Assembly: GCA_019649035.1 (NCBI GenBank)
Contig: BMAT01006721.1
Coordinates: forward strand, 4,178 to 58,349
Reading direction: 5' to 3'
From: Elysia marginata
Lineage: Eukaryota > Mollusca > Gastropoda > Plakobranchidae
DNA: 54,172 nucleotides
The number at the start of each line of letters is the position of its first letter. The stretch's first letter is position 1. Under the pieces are notes generated by a model. The model was given only the letters and a program-made list of their open reading frames with translations, was not told the origin of the DNA and did no database searches. Made by a program: the position numbers and the translations under genes. Below, in pieces: positions 49,401 through 52,401 of the stretch.

Positions 49401-52400
49401 GAAACATAATTGCAAGAGAATTCTCAGTTTGTTGATTATCACAATTTAATGAAGTTAAATCTGTTTCTTACCTCAACTGTTCAAAAGCTAACAACAGTGA
49501 AGTACACCTCATTTTGAACGGGCTTGACTCTGCCCCCATTTTATAGTAACTAACAACCTCAGTCTAAATCTTCTTCAGCAAATTCATAGGCCCATATTAA
49601 TTAAATATTAACCCTTCTCCAAAATGAAGTCTAGCATAGCCCTCGATTTTCCATGCTCTATTTCGTGTTTTTTATGCTACAGAGATTGAGAAGTTTAACA
49701 GAGGAAGTACAAGTGAGTTTTCCCGGCCAGGTGCAGATCAGTTATCACAGACTGGTCCGATTTCAGTACAAGAAACAGCACACCAGGGGTCGTTTCTCCA
49801 ACGTCAGCAACAGTTGCCACCCACAAATCAGTACCCTGAGTTCCATACAGAACAAAATGATGTATTCCAACTGCAGCAGTCTCAGTACTCCCATCAAATG
49901 AGACAGCAACCACCCAGCGAGCCTGAACATCAACAGCACAAAAATCTCCAGCCTCACCACAAACCCTGGCTGCAAAAGAAGCAGCAGCCTTCTCTACAGC
50001 CACAGCTGCCATATCAACAGCAACATCGGCCATATCAACAAGATCATCAGCACTCTCAGGAAGAGCAACAACTACAGTCTCATCAACCACACCAGCAAGG
50101 ATACCAGCCACCTGGGCTTCAGCAAGCCCAGCATATGAATGCACAACACCGCCTACAGCCACGGCACCATGATCTGTGGCAGCAATATAATAAACCGCAA
50201 CAACAACATGCTCAACTGGTAGGGTACCACCAGTCCCTGCCTAAACAAGAGGAAAACCCTGCTAAATCATCAGGCAATCATAGCTTGAGAAATGCTCAGT
50301 AAGTTATGTTGTATTTTTTCAATATATAGTGGATGCAATCACAGAGTATATGAGTAACAATCGAAATGTTTAAAATAAATAGTATTGTTAAAAACTATAA
50401 GCTGTAACATTAGTGAAAAATGTGAAAAGAAAATCAGGAATTCGAAAAAAATAGTAGCTTTGGCTTCTCAAGGAGATAAATCTTACCATTTTTGCCACTA
50501 TTGCTCCTTTATTAGTTTTACGCCCCTCTATATCTATGAATGTTGCTGTTTTTCTTTTATTTTAGATCATATTATTATTTAGTTTTTATTGTCATTCTTG
50601 CTTTGCTTTATCTTGTCTTCAGAGACACAATCAATTTTTTTGCTTTTGCCACAGAATTTGTGCTACAGAGGGCGAGCAATTTCTGGACAGGACAAACCCA
50701 GTGCAGATCACGTTGGTGAGTGAATCATTGTTGGGTGTTATCCAAGCCTTCTAACAAAATAGCATTTCAAAATTCCTTTAAAATCTTCATAAATGACATG
50801 ATGCATTCTGTCAATGTTTATGAGCCATTGTTCAATAAGTGAATGAGGGTTAGGACAAAAGAGTTGTGAACAGAGCATTGAAAAGTCTGTATTGCATGTT
50901 TTTCTCTGTAGGAAATTTTTATGGTAATATACGAATATGGCTGGTGTGACTCATTGTAGACTCTGTTTAATTGTAGCCCCTTCTCTTAGATATCGTGTAT
51001 GTGAACTACAAGAGATTAGCCAATGTTAAGACAAATTAAGTCCTTTTACCATGCGCAGAACACAGCTCAAGATCTTGGTTTACATCTCAAGCGATGGGGT
51101 GGGCATAACGTTCGACACCTCATGCCTGTTCAAGCATCCCTTGACGTGGCCCAGCTTTGCACCGAGATGGCCATGTATGCTCGGGGTCAGGGAATCTTTA
51201 AGGTACTAATTATATTATGTTCATGCCTAGTAGTTTTCTTTCAGGTCATACAATATACGTATAATTGTTTCTACATTGGGACTATATTTGTCTTGTGTCC
51301 AAAGTGAATGAGTCACGGGTTGGGATTGTCACCTTCAGAGGCGTGTCTTTTTTTAAAAAGACATTTTGCTAAACTTTTAAAAGTAAAAAAAAAACATGAT
51401 AAAATTGACAAAATTTTGGGGAAAGATAGTAATGCCCCTGTTGATTTAAAATGTGGTGCTTTCTCAAAATAAAATATTTTTCTGAATTTCAACTCGATTC
51501 CTCTGGACATTTTGTTGACACATATTTGTGATATAACTATACTGAATAGGTTTTTTTTTCCAGAAAAGTTACATTTGATAATTGGAGAAATATCTGACAT
51601 CGTCACCTACAACAATTTGTTAACAATAGACTAAGACTCCAAGAAACCTAATTCAAATTCGGTGCTCAATCTAGTGTAAAATAATGGGTTTTTTTAATTT
51701 TTCGGAAGATAGCCAGATTGTAAGCTAGTTGTTAGAAGTTTCCTTTTTTCACTAAATGTCTTGTAACTTGTCCAAATATTTCATATTTTAAGTCTGACAT
51801 TCCAAGGTATTGATACTTTGAACAAAGGTCTTTTTGTAATCCTCTGAGAATTAATAGTTTTCCCTAAATGCTTTAACTTTTACAAAACAAGTATTGGTAT
51901 TTTTCATGATTTAATAATTGAAATTAGGAAGAGGATCTTTTGTGAGACAAATGAACAACTTGACTCATGTCACATCATTTTGCATAATAAAAAAAACCTG
52001 AATTCCAAAGTCAATATGAAAACGCTTTTTCATCATAGCCCTCTTAAGGCTATTGAGATCCATGTCCAACATTATATGCAGTGCACCTAAGACTGCATGG
52101 ATTAGGAATGGTATCACTTATTTGCATATATATTTATATATTTGGGACAAAGACTTAGAGAATGAGTGAAGGAGTGAGAAAGTGTGTGAGAAGAGGAAAT
52201 CTACTGCCTGTTGTTGATATGAGGGGTTCCCAATTTGAGTCATCCATGATAGGTTTATGATTTCAGAAGTATGATCTGGTCTATTTCTTGTGGTTCACAG
52301 AGTTCTGCCGAAGTTGTGGAAGCGGCTGAAAAAATCACAAACCTTTGCCGACAAATAGAGATATTTGGTCAGAGAATGCTGGCTCTGACAGGTCAAGGGA

Positions 52401-52401
52401 G
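7232..52401 (+). CDS. Divergent, enlarged vinculin/alpha-catenin superfamily protein (27 exons visible, 3' end beyond window)
   Basis: A multi-exon gene rebuilt by reading frames plus AG/GT borders: 7232-7312, 9861-10046, [one exon probably in gap 13314-14217], 14326-14445, 15346-15525, 16997-17122, 18283-18429, 22278-22351, 22789-22933, 24561-24678, 27229-27447, 31251-31445, 32475-32717, 32958-33062, 33815-34012, 35747-35915, 36407-36581, 38200-38310, 39180-39360, 40886-41174, 44284-44449, 47497-47596, 48212-48406, 49078-49197, 49683-50298, 50655-50715, 51059-51202, 52301-52401. All phases match. About 1521 codons are visible, against roughly 1070 for vinculin and 900 for alpha-catenin (family knowledge). 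The N-terminus follows vinculin helix by helix ([16 protein letters not shown] against vinculin NLVRVGKETVQTTEDQ, from memory). Exons 10-11 match the Trp helix of the vinculin and alpha-catenin head, and exons 26-27 match the start of the actin-binding tail. Inferred role: cytoskeletal adaptor. Divergence argues for a third paralogue rather than the orthologue of vinculin, alpha-catenin or alpha-catulin. Joining of exons has not been checked against RNA. Confidence 0.85.
7313..9860. other. Intron 1
   Basis: Mostly unrecognised AT-rich sequence. A G run (8551-8564) occurs. Between 8628 and 8975 a diverged repeat (GATGCATTGGTTGG, then CTAAAAGCCTACA) recurs in about five degraded units. Near 7728 the end GGATTCCACTGTA resembles the TIR of the element at 25573-27185. 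Confidence 0.45.
9861..10046 (+). CDS. Exon 2: vinculin-like D1 helices
   Basis: 62 codons, phase 0 at both ends, acceptor TTTTAAG and donor GTGAGA. It encodes [11 protein letters not shown], then a loop (TTLPAGSS), then a helix [18 protein letters not shown] that matches the second helix of vinculin D1, including the Asn-Leu-Val-x-x-Gly signature. Open reading continues past the donor to 10229, but that part is retrotransposon sequence. Confidence 0.9.
10080..10505 (+). mobile_element. RTE-like LINE remnant, 5' portion
   Basis: It encodes reverse-transcriptase thumb-region residues in a slightly broken frame: [14 protein letters not shown], then [32 protein letters not shown]. This matches the common LINE pattern YLGS...[19 protein letters not shown]. 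It begins about 35 bp after the donor of exon 2. It is interrupted by the Rex-like LINE and resumes at 11766. Confidence 0.7.
10506..11765 (+). mobile_element. Rex/CR1-like LINE remnant nested in the RTE-like element
   Basis: RT residues [38 protein letters not shown], then [18 protein letters not shown] and RDTTVTGLV are read in several frames. The 3' end carries AATAAACTTGAATTGAATTG, a LINE tail. A second copy of this family is at 27640-31230 and shares the segment around CTGGGTACTGGACTTTT. A GAT/GAC-rich patch at 11260-11440 seems to be a separate insertion or repeat. Confidence 0.7.
11766..12030 (+). mobile_element. RTE-like LINE remnant, 3' portion
   Basis: It resumes the frame of the element at 10080-10505: NEEVR, stop, [32 protein letters not shown], and after a frame shift GSRRN, WTGL and AKDREEWKA. 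This is the standard C-terminal end of such LINE ORFs. It shows that the intervening Rex-like copy landed inside it. Confidence 0.7.
12012..12560 (-). mobile_element. Helitron remnant (Rep-helicase polyprotein fragments)
   Basis: On the minus strand, 12545-12339 encodes [20 protein letters not shown], then [15 protein letters not shown], the Cys-rich N-terminal motif of animal Helitron helicases. 12280-12012 encodes [31 protein letters not shown] and [14 protein letters not shown], the NMR...GDGK...VFP region of the PIF1-type helicase end. The two parts normally lie far apart, so the middle has been deleted. Inactive. Confidence 0.65.
12561..12810 (-). pseudogene. Gln/Pro/Asn-rich coding-like remnant
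   Basis: On the minus strand the sequence reads as Pro/Gln/Asn-rich peptide fragments with stops. It is probably part of the neighbouring Helitron N-terminal region, though an unrelated low-complexity remnant is possible. Confidence 0.3.
12825..13180. repeat. TCTAGATC-rich island
   Basis: Repeated TAGATCTAGATC words scattered in AT-rich sequence just before gap 1. Confidence 0.65.
13314..14217. other. Assembly gap 1 (904 N), probably hiding one exon
   Basis: Unknown bases flanked by a T run on the left and a GGGAGGGAGGG stretch on the right. Exons 2 and 3 are both phase 0 at this junction, yet about 50 residues expected from vinculin are missing between them. No exon-like frame is visible in 12030-13313 or 14218-14325. 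Confidence 0.95.
14326..14445 (+). CDS. Exon 3: vinculin-like D1 helix ([10 protein letters not shown] segment)
   Basis: 40 codons, phase 0/0, acceptor TTCAG and donor GTAAAG. The segment [19 protein letters not shown] lines up with vinculin LLLTFDEAEVRKIIRVCKG (from memory). Relative to vinculin, about 50 residues between exon 2 and this exon are absent. The missing exon probably lies in gap 13314-14217, which ends about 110 bp upstream. Confidence 0.88.
14446..15345. other. Intron with a probable LINE 3' remnant
   Basis: From about 14940 to 15300 (+) weak similarity to the 3' part of L2/CR1-like elements is visible: a coding-like TLRSGP segment, then a 3'-UTR-like stretch with AGCCCTTTTGGGGATTGGG. 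The remainder is unrecognised. Confidence 0.35.
15346..15525 (+). CDS. Exon 4: helical bundle segment
   Basis: 60 codons, phase 0/0, acceptor CTTTCAACCAG and donor GTACGC. Predicted all-helical ([17 protein letters not shown], then [19 protein letters not shown]). Its position corresponds to the end of D1 and start of D2 in vinculin. Sequence match to known members is weak here. The assignment rests on frame, splice sites and order. Confidence 0.85.
15526..16996. other. Intron 4
   Basis: No gene. At 16059-16130 the sequence GGCCTGCCAACCAGTACTG resembles the end of the MITE at 43834. TCTAGATC words occur at 15624-15640 and 16260-16350. No other structure was recognised. Confidence 0.4.
16997..17122 (+). 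CDS. Exon 5: acidic helical segment
   Basis: 42 codons, phase 0/0, acceptor CATGCAG preceded by a T-rich tract, donor GTAAGT. It encodes helices around [17 protein letters not shown] and an acidic turn ([10 protein letters not shown]). It continues the head bundle. Confidence 0.86.
17123..18035. other. Intron 5, 5' part
   Basis: AT-rich. At 17637 CAGGGATGCAAG looks like a hAT-type terminus, but no partner end was found. Confidence 0.4.
18036..18310 (+). repeat. Three tandem copies of the exon 6 acceptor region
   Basis: Units of about 100 bp starting near 18036, 18126 and 18231 share CAGCACAACT, TTATGAATAAAT and TGACATAAAAATCC-type words. The middle unit keeps CAACTTTTGCAGGTTATGGA (18173-18192), the true acceptor plus first exon bases, followed by GTAAAT. 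Confidence 0.75.
18283..18429 (+). CDS. Exon 6: bundle segment with GSYRDLV motif
   Basis: 49 codons, phase 0/0, acceptor TTTTGCAG and donor GTGGGT. The end, [15 protein letters not shown], resembles the vinculin repeat ending GPYRQDLLAKCDRV and the alpha-catenin DDRRERIVAECNAVR helix (both from memory). The first nine bases of the exon, with acceptor, are duplicated about 98 bp upstream (18177-18193). Confidence 0.88.
18430..19619. other. Intron 6, 5' part, with CT-rich tract
   Basis: Pyrimidine-rich microsatellite-like sequence (CTCT, TCTGTCTC) runs from 18440 to 18690. The rest is unrecognised. The open frame at 18993-19223 has no family match. Confidence 0.45.
19620..20844. mobile_element. 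Non-autonomous TIR transposon (CAGTGATGAAAA ends)
   Basis: The left end CAGTGATGAAAAT at 19620 and the right end TTTTCATCACTG at 20844 are inverted copies. ATTATA flanks both sides, a likely target duplication. About 1.2 kb, no transposase. Its interior carries a foldback (20092-20398). The TIR resembles hAT-type ends, though the visible duplication is 6 bp rather than 8. Confidence 0.6.
20092..20398. repeat. Foldback/hairpin element, arms about 125 bp
   Basis: GACAAAAAGAC at 20092 pairs with GTCTTTTTGTTTGTC at the right end. CAAAGTAGAA, GATAAACTT, GAGACTAGATCTAGAGGTC and TATAGCCTATT each reappear as the inverse on the right. The loop is about 45 bp (20216-20260). Confidence 0.8.
21215..22211. 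repeat. 1-kb (TAG)n / (AGC)n trinucleotide array
   Basis: Near-continuous TAG/AGT/AGC triplets with occasional GGT, AAG and TTG variants, read in other frames as poly-Ser, poly-Val or poly-Leu. It lies within intron 6 and ends about 66 bp before the acceptor of exon 7. The open frames in it are artefacts of the repeat. Confidence 0.95.
22278..22351 (+). CDS. Exon 7: short helix exon downstream of the triplet array
   Basis: 74 nt. It starts in phase 0 and ends in phase 2. Acceptor ATCGCAG, donor GTAGGG. It encodes [19 protein letters not shown]. In alpha-catenin the equivalent region leads into the long M-domain helix. The polypyrimidine tract is poor because a 1-kb TAG/AGC array ends only about 66 bp upstream. 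Confidence 0.82.
22789..22933 (+). CDS. Exon 8: helices of head/M region
   Basis: 145 nt, taking one base to complete the Arg codon split with exon 7 and ending in phase 0. Acceptor GCTTCAG, donor GTAAAA. It encodes an acidic helix [20 protein letters not shown] and the turn [14 protein letters not shown]. It lines up with alpha-catenin helices before the EVKEYAQVF segment. Confidence 0.86.
22976..23106 (+). mobile_element. L2-like LINE C-terminal fragment
   Basis: It encodes [20 protein letters not shown] in one frame, the conserved WN-LP...FK end of L2/CR1 reverse-transcriptase ORFs. Confidence 0.5.
23280..23835 (+). mobile_element. Probable solo LTR
   Basis: A promoter-like TATAAATA at 23479-23486, a purine-rich leader (GAGAGAAGAGACC, AAAGAGAGAGA), the polyadenylation signal AATAAA at 23712-23717 and the terminus GTTTGTGACA near 23832 together resemble a Ty3-type LTR. 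The left end and target duplication could not be fixed, and no internal gag-pol is nearby. Confidence 0.45.
23985..24545 (-). mobile_element. L2-like LINE fragment next to exon 9
   Basis: Minus strand: [29 protein letters not shown], then [15 protein letters not shown], a mutated YADDTQLY catalytic box. Its 5' end lies within about 20 bp of the exon 9 acceptor. Confidence 0.7.
24561..24678 (+). CDS. Exon 9: start of the first Trp module
   Basis: 118 nt, phase 0 to 1, acceptor CCCACAG and donor GTGAGT. It encodes [20 protein letters not shown], the counterpart of vinculin [20 protein letters not shown] and alpha-catenin QVFREHANKLVEVANLA (both from memory). An L2-like LINE remnant on the minus strand ends within about 20 bp of this acceptor. 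Confidence 0.88.
25080..25240 (-). mobile_element. tRNA-derived SINE fragment
   Basis: On the minus strand GCCATGGCACAACTGATAGG is followed by the box-B-like GGGTTCAATCCCC (about 25180). It is the typical tRNA-related SINE head. Confidence 0.5.
25322..25400 (+). mobile_element. tRNA-like SINE head
   Basis: TAGTGTAGTGGTAGATGCTC (box-A-like) and GGGTTAGAGTCC (box-B-like) are spaced as in tRNA. It has no intact cloverleaf, so it is read as a SINE fragment and not a tRNA gene. Confidence 0.4.
25573..27185. mobile_element. Probable TIR element (CAGTGGAATCC ends), holding a piggyBac-like MITE
   Basis: Left CAGTGGAATCCGTATAAGAT and right ATTTTAGGCAGATTCCGCTG are imperfect inverse copies. Internal words TTTATCTTA also repeat. 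About 1.6 kb without transposase. The right end is 43 bp before exon 10. A clean target duplication is not visible. Confidence 0.4.
26082..26372. mobile_element. piggyBac-like MITE, TTAA flanks
   Basis: TTAA at 26078-26081 and 26373-26376 border a 291-bp element with ends CCCGTTGAGTGCC and GGCATTGAAGGGG (inverse). Inside, GCCCGGAACAGTTCCGGGC is a near-perfect palindrome with a partial second copy 50 bp away. TTAA targets and CCC(T/G)TT-type ends are the piggyBac hallmark. Confidence 0.7.
27229..27447 (+). CDS. Exon 10: first Trp module ([12 protein letters not shown])
   Basis: 219 nt, phase 1 to 1, acceptor CATCAG and donor GTGAGC. The helix [20 protein letters not shown] is followed by a Ser/Gly loop and [20 protein letters not shown]. 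This matches vinculin MKNQWIDNVEKMTGLVDEA and alpha-catenin FKDQWEKQVRVLTEAVDDI (from memory) in spacing and in the conserved Trp. This is the best family marker in the gene. The reading frame is open further upstream, but that belongs to a TIR element in the intron. Confidence 0.92.
28279..28616 (+). mobile_element. tRNA-derived SINE, complete-looking
   Basis: The head GCGTGGCTCAGTGGTTAGCG (box A) and GGGTTCGATTCCC (box B, about 28332) is followed by a body with TGTGAAATGGGTACCTGG and a 3' tail of repeated ATAATCC. It interrupts the LINE frame between 28275 and 28620. Confidence 0.8.
28954..31077. mobile_element. hAT-like non-autonomous element, 2.1 kb
   Basis: The left terminus CAGGGGTAAAAG (28954) and right terminus CTTTTACCCCTG (to 31077) are inverse copies, flanked by GTTGAGAC (28946-28953) and GTTGAAAC (31078-31085), an 8-bp duplication with one change. 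No transposase frame was found. CT-rich tracts occur at 30275-30300 and 30430-30455. Confidence 0.75.
31251..31445 (+). CDS. Exon 11: helix after the Trp module
   Basis: 195 nt, phase 1 to 1, acceptor ATATTTTCAG and donor [22 protein letters not shown] matches vinculin SEEAIKKDLDKCKVAM and alpha-catenin SENHILEDVNKCVIAL (from memory). The following [13 protein letters not shown] matches the RAARVIHIINAEM helix region. A retrotransposon 3' end lies about 20 bp upstream of the acceptor. Confidence 0.92.
31653..32005. repeat. Minisatellite, unit about 70 bp
   Basis: At least four units beginning TATAAATATTATTGTTTAGC and containing CAATCTGAGAAAGGCCC. The units start near 31653, 31724, 31862 and 31932, with gap 2 between the second and third. 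Confidence 0.9.
31749..31812. other. Assembly gap 2 (64 N) inside a minisatellite
   Basis: The gap interrupts a tandem repeat of about 70 bp. The true length may differ because repeat number cannot be resolved. Confidence 0.95.
32006..32474. other. Intron 11, 3' part
   Basis: AT-rich. No feature recognised. Confidence 0.4.
32475..32717 (+). CDS. Exon 12: end of first head-like region
   Basis: 243 nt, phase 1 to 1, acceptor ACTCAG and donor GTGAGA. A helix around [16 protein letters not shown] is followed by a Pro-containing loop (QLPPTPRQ) and a basic helix [19 protein letters not shown]. This aligns in order with the last head helix of vinculin and alpha-catenin. The basic stretch NIRRHPG is not a family signature I know. 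Confidence 0.87.
32958..33062 (+). CDS. Exon 13: highly charged Lys/Glu/Arg helix
   Basis: 105 nt, phase 1 to 1, acceptor TGATCAG and donor GTGAGT. Nearly every residue is charged ([23 protein letters not shown]), typical of a single alpha-helix or coiled coil. No counterpart at this position is known to me in vinculin or alpha-catenin. It begins the spacer between the first and second head-like regions. Confidence 0.85.
33063..33814. other. Intron 13
   Basis: AT-rich. No feature recognised apart from T-rich sequence before the acceptor. Confidence 0.4.
33815..34012 (+). CDS. Exon 14: Ser/Pro-rich disordered spacer
   Basis: 198 nt, phase 1 to 1, acceptor CATCCAG and donor GTGCAT. The composition is Ser, Ala, Pro and acidic ([24 protein letters not shown]), ending [12 protein letters not shown]. 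With exon 13 it forms a spacer of about 100 residues. Several Ser-Asp/Glu pairs look like possible casein-kinase-2 sites, which is inference only. Confidence 0.85.
34376..34460. repeat. (TAG)n microsatellite
   Basis: About 25 TAG triplets preceded by AGC triplets, the same unit type as the long array at 21215. Confidence 0.95.
34575..34657. repeat. (CT)n-rich tract
   Basis: CTCTCTCT and CCCTCC blocks inside intron 14. Confidence 0.9.
34778..35690. mobile_element. Possible TIR element (GAACCTCCAA ends)
   Basis: GGAACCTCCAACT at 34778 and TTGGAGGTTC at 35679-35688 are inverse copies about 0.9 kb apart. Two minus-strand open frames (35225-34890 and 35623-35369) lie between them but have no recognised domain. 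Target duplication not seen. Confidence 0.35.
35747..35915 (+). CDS. Exon 15: helical segment with [13 protein letters not shown]
   Basis: 169 nt, phase 1 to 2, acceptor TGCCAG and donor GTGAGA. It encodes two helices: [19 protein letters not shown] and [19 protein letters not shown]. The Trp-containing helix followed by a hydrophobic helix recalls the vinculin-family tail start (KWSSKGNDII) and the bundle modules. It opens the second head-like region. Confidence 0.87.
35916..36406. other. Intron 15
   Basis: No feature recognised. Confidence 0.4.
36407..36581 (+). CDS. Exon 16: second-head helices ([15 protein letters not shown])
   Basis: 175 nt, phase 2 to 0. The acceptor is ACTTTAG at 36406. 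The nearer GGCAG at 36399 would give an immediate in-frame TAG, so it was not used. Donor [26 protein letters not shown] resembles vinculin TARELTPQVVSAARIL (from memory). It ends DASYWASK, a Trp-centred helix start. Confidence 0.83.
36680..37160 (-). mobile_element. LINE 3'-end fragment
   Basis: On the minus strand 37155-36949 contains [20 protein letters not shown], the conserved basic C-terminus of a LINE ORF. Downstream GTGATCAATAAAGAATTTTG with repeated TTTGAATC forms the tail (36682-36712). Confidence 0.6.
37161..38199. other. Intron 16, 3' part
   Basis: AT-rich. A short tandem duplication of TTTTGCTTTCATTAATCTGC at 37537-37580. Otherwise nothing recognised. Confidence 0.4.
38200..38310 (+). 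CDS. Exon 17: continuation of the Trp helix ([15 protein letters not shown])
   Basis: 37 codons, phase 0/0, acceptor TGATGGCAG and donor [26 protein letters not shown] carries a second Trp. It is read as helices of a vinculin-type bundle. Residue identity to named family members is low. Confidence 0.85.
38311..39179. other. Intron 17
   Basis: No feature recognised. Confidence 0.4.
39180..39360 (+). CDS. Exon 18: bundle helices
   Basis: 181 nt, phase 0 to 1, acceptor CCTTGCAG and donor GTACCA. Helices: [20 protein letters not shown] and [18 protein letters not shown]. The arrangement, with a glycine/glutamine loop between two long amphipathic helices, is typical of the superfamily. Open reading continues past the donor to 39440, but exon 19 matches phase 1. 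Confidence 0.84.
39361..40885. other. Intron 18
   Basis: AT-rich. No gene or repeat family recognised. Confidence 0.4.
40886..41174 (+). CDS. Exon 19: [11 protein letters not shown] helix and Gly/Ser loop
   Basis: 289 nt, phase 1 to 2, acceptor AACTGCAG and donor GTGAGA. Three Trp occur in [17 protein letters not shown], followed by a long loop ([14 protein letters not shown]) and a helix [19 protein letters not shown]. The Trp-rich helix echoes the Trp modules of exons 10 and 23. The intron behind it is about 3.1 kb. Confidence 0.87.
41175..43833. other. Intron 19
   Basis: A GC-richer patch at 41340-41500 contains the inverse pair GCCGGAATTCCGCC / GCCGGCGTTCCGGC and is probably transposon-derived. 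A 63-codon frame (41493-41684) has no recognised domain. The rest is unrecognised. Confidence 0.4.
43834..44288. mobile_element. MITE inserted in exon 20 (CAGACCTGCCA ends)
   Basis: The left end CAGACCTGCCATTC (43834) and the right end GAGTGGCAGGTCTG (to 44288) are inverse copies. CTTTAA lies on both sides (43828-43833 and 44289-44294). The 455-bp interior is rich in TACTGATTTTT words on both strands and has no ORF. Removing the element and one CTTTAA restores a continuous exon from the acceptor at 43819. Confidence 0.8.
44284..44449 (+). CDS. Exon 20: helical exon whose 5' end was replaced by a MITE end
   Basis: 166 nt, phase 2 to 0, donor GTATGG. The acceptor used here (GTGGCAG at 44283) lies inside the right terminal inverted repeat of a 455-bp MITE. 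The presumed original acceptor (TTTTAG at 43819, after a strong T-rich tract) now reads into the MITE and stops after about 18 codons. Downstream the exon encodes [19 protein letters not shown] and [14 protein letters not shown]. Use of the TIR acceptor gives G-S-A-L-K instead of G-D-D-T-L-K and keeps the frame. Confidence 0.78.
44641..47040 (-). mobile_element. L2-like LINE with ATT tail, interrupted by a TIR element
   Basis: Minus strand: [40 protein letters not shown] (47031-46783), [20 protein letters not shown], catalytic YADDTQVY (46740-46093), then [15 protein letters not shown] and [15 protein letters not shown] (45962-45840). After the inserted element [17 protein letters not shown] and a 3' UTR with GTAAAGAGCTTTGAGCC lead to an (ATT)n tail at 44644-44660. 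It is 5'-truncated near 47040. One frame break lies near 46780. Confidence 0.88.
44999..45803. mobile_element. TIR element inside the L2-like LINE
   Basis: The left end CAGTCGGACCTGCGAAATCGG (first 20 bases compared) and the right end, read inversely as CAGTCGGACCCGCTTAATCG, match. TATTATTA occurs on both sides, but the site is an ATT repeat, so the true duplication could be TA (pogo/Tigger-like) or 8 bp (hAT-like). The interior holds a CT-rich tract (45510-45670) and no transposase. Confidence 0.7.
47497..47596 (+). CDS. Exon 21: helix exon ([15 protein letters not shown])
   Basis: 100 nt, phase 0 to 1, acceptor CTTTTTTTAG and donor GTATGT. It encodes one amphipathic helix with a run of large hydrophobic residues, [12 protein letters not shown]. 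It continues the second head-like region. Confidence 0.85.
47597..48211. other. Intron 21
   Basis: No feature recognised. Confidence 0.4.
48212..48406 (+). CDS. Exon 22: basic helices before the second Trp module
   Basis: 195 nt, phase 1 to 1, acceptor TTTTGCCCAG and donor GTGTGT. Helices: [20 protein letters not shown] and [16 protein letters not shown], with the turn LCPELNRRA between. By order it is the counterpart of exon 9 and the first half of exon 10. Confidence 0.87.
48407..49077. other. Intron 22
   Basis: No feature recognised. The open frame at 48430-48636 has no family match. Confidence 0.4.
49078..49197 (+). CDS. Exon 23: second Trp module ([16 protein letters not shown])
   Basis: 120 nt, phase 1 to 1, acceptor TTCTCTAG and donor [26 protein letters not shown] followed by VISEIEKF (into exon 24) repeats the pattern of exon 10-11 ([18 protein letters not shown], then [12 protein letters not shown]) and the Trp helix of vinculin and alpha-catenin. 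This internal repeat is the main evidence for a duplicated head. Confidence 0.9.
49198..49682. other. Intron 23
   Basis: No feature recognised. Confidence 0.4.
49683..50298 (+). CDS. Exon 24: Gln/His/Pro-rich linker
   Basis: 616 nt, the longest exon, phase 1 to 2, acceptor GCTACAG and donor GTAAGT. It begins [11 protein letters not shown], finishing the Trp-module helix, then gives about 190 residues dominated by Gln, His, Pro and Tyr ([29 protein letters not shown]). It sits exactly where vinculin has its proline-rich hinge between head and tail, but I see no FPPPP-type VASP-binding motif. An antisense ORF over the same bases (49695-50162) is a composition artefact. Confidence 0.88.
50655..50715 (+). 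CDS. Exon 25: short exon between linker and tail
   Basis: 61 nt. One base completes the Gln codon split with exon 24, then 20 codons ([20 protein letters not shown]). Acceptor GCCACAG, donor GTGAGT, ending in phase 0. It is found only by frame continuity and splice sites, and it is shorter than a usual ORF cut-off. Confidence 0.78.
51059..51202 (+). CDS. Exon 26: vinculin-tail-like helix 1-2
   Basis: 48 codons, phase 0/0, acceptor ATGCGCAG and donor [26 protein letters not shown] followed by [16 protein letters not shown] matches alpha-catenin SKWDDSGNDIIVLAKQM and MMEMTDFTRGKGPLK, and the vinculin tail start (from memory). In the family this is the first part of the F-actin- and phosphoinositide-binding five-helix tail. 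Confidence 0.9.
51203..52300. other. Intron 26
   Basis: AT-rich. No feature recognised. Confidence 0.4.
52301..52401 (+). CDS. Exon 27: tail helix ([20 protein letters not shown])
   Basis: 101 nt, phase 0 to 2, acceptor GGTTCACAG and donor [26 protein letters not shown] matches the tail helix SDVISAAKKIAEAGSRMDKL of alpha-catenin (from memory). The remaining tail helices must lie beyond 54172. No further exon is visible in the last 1.77 kb. Confidence 0.88.

Noticed and set aside
49695-50162. 155-codon minus-strand ORF
   Set aside because: Antisense shadow of the Gln/His/Pro-rich exon 24, whose frame and splice sites fit the gene.
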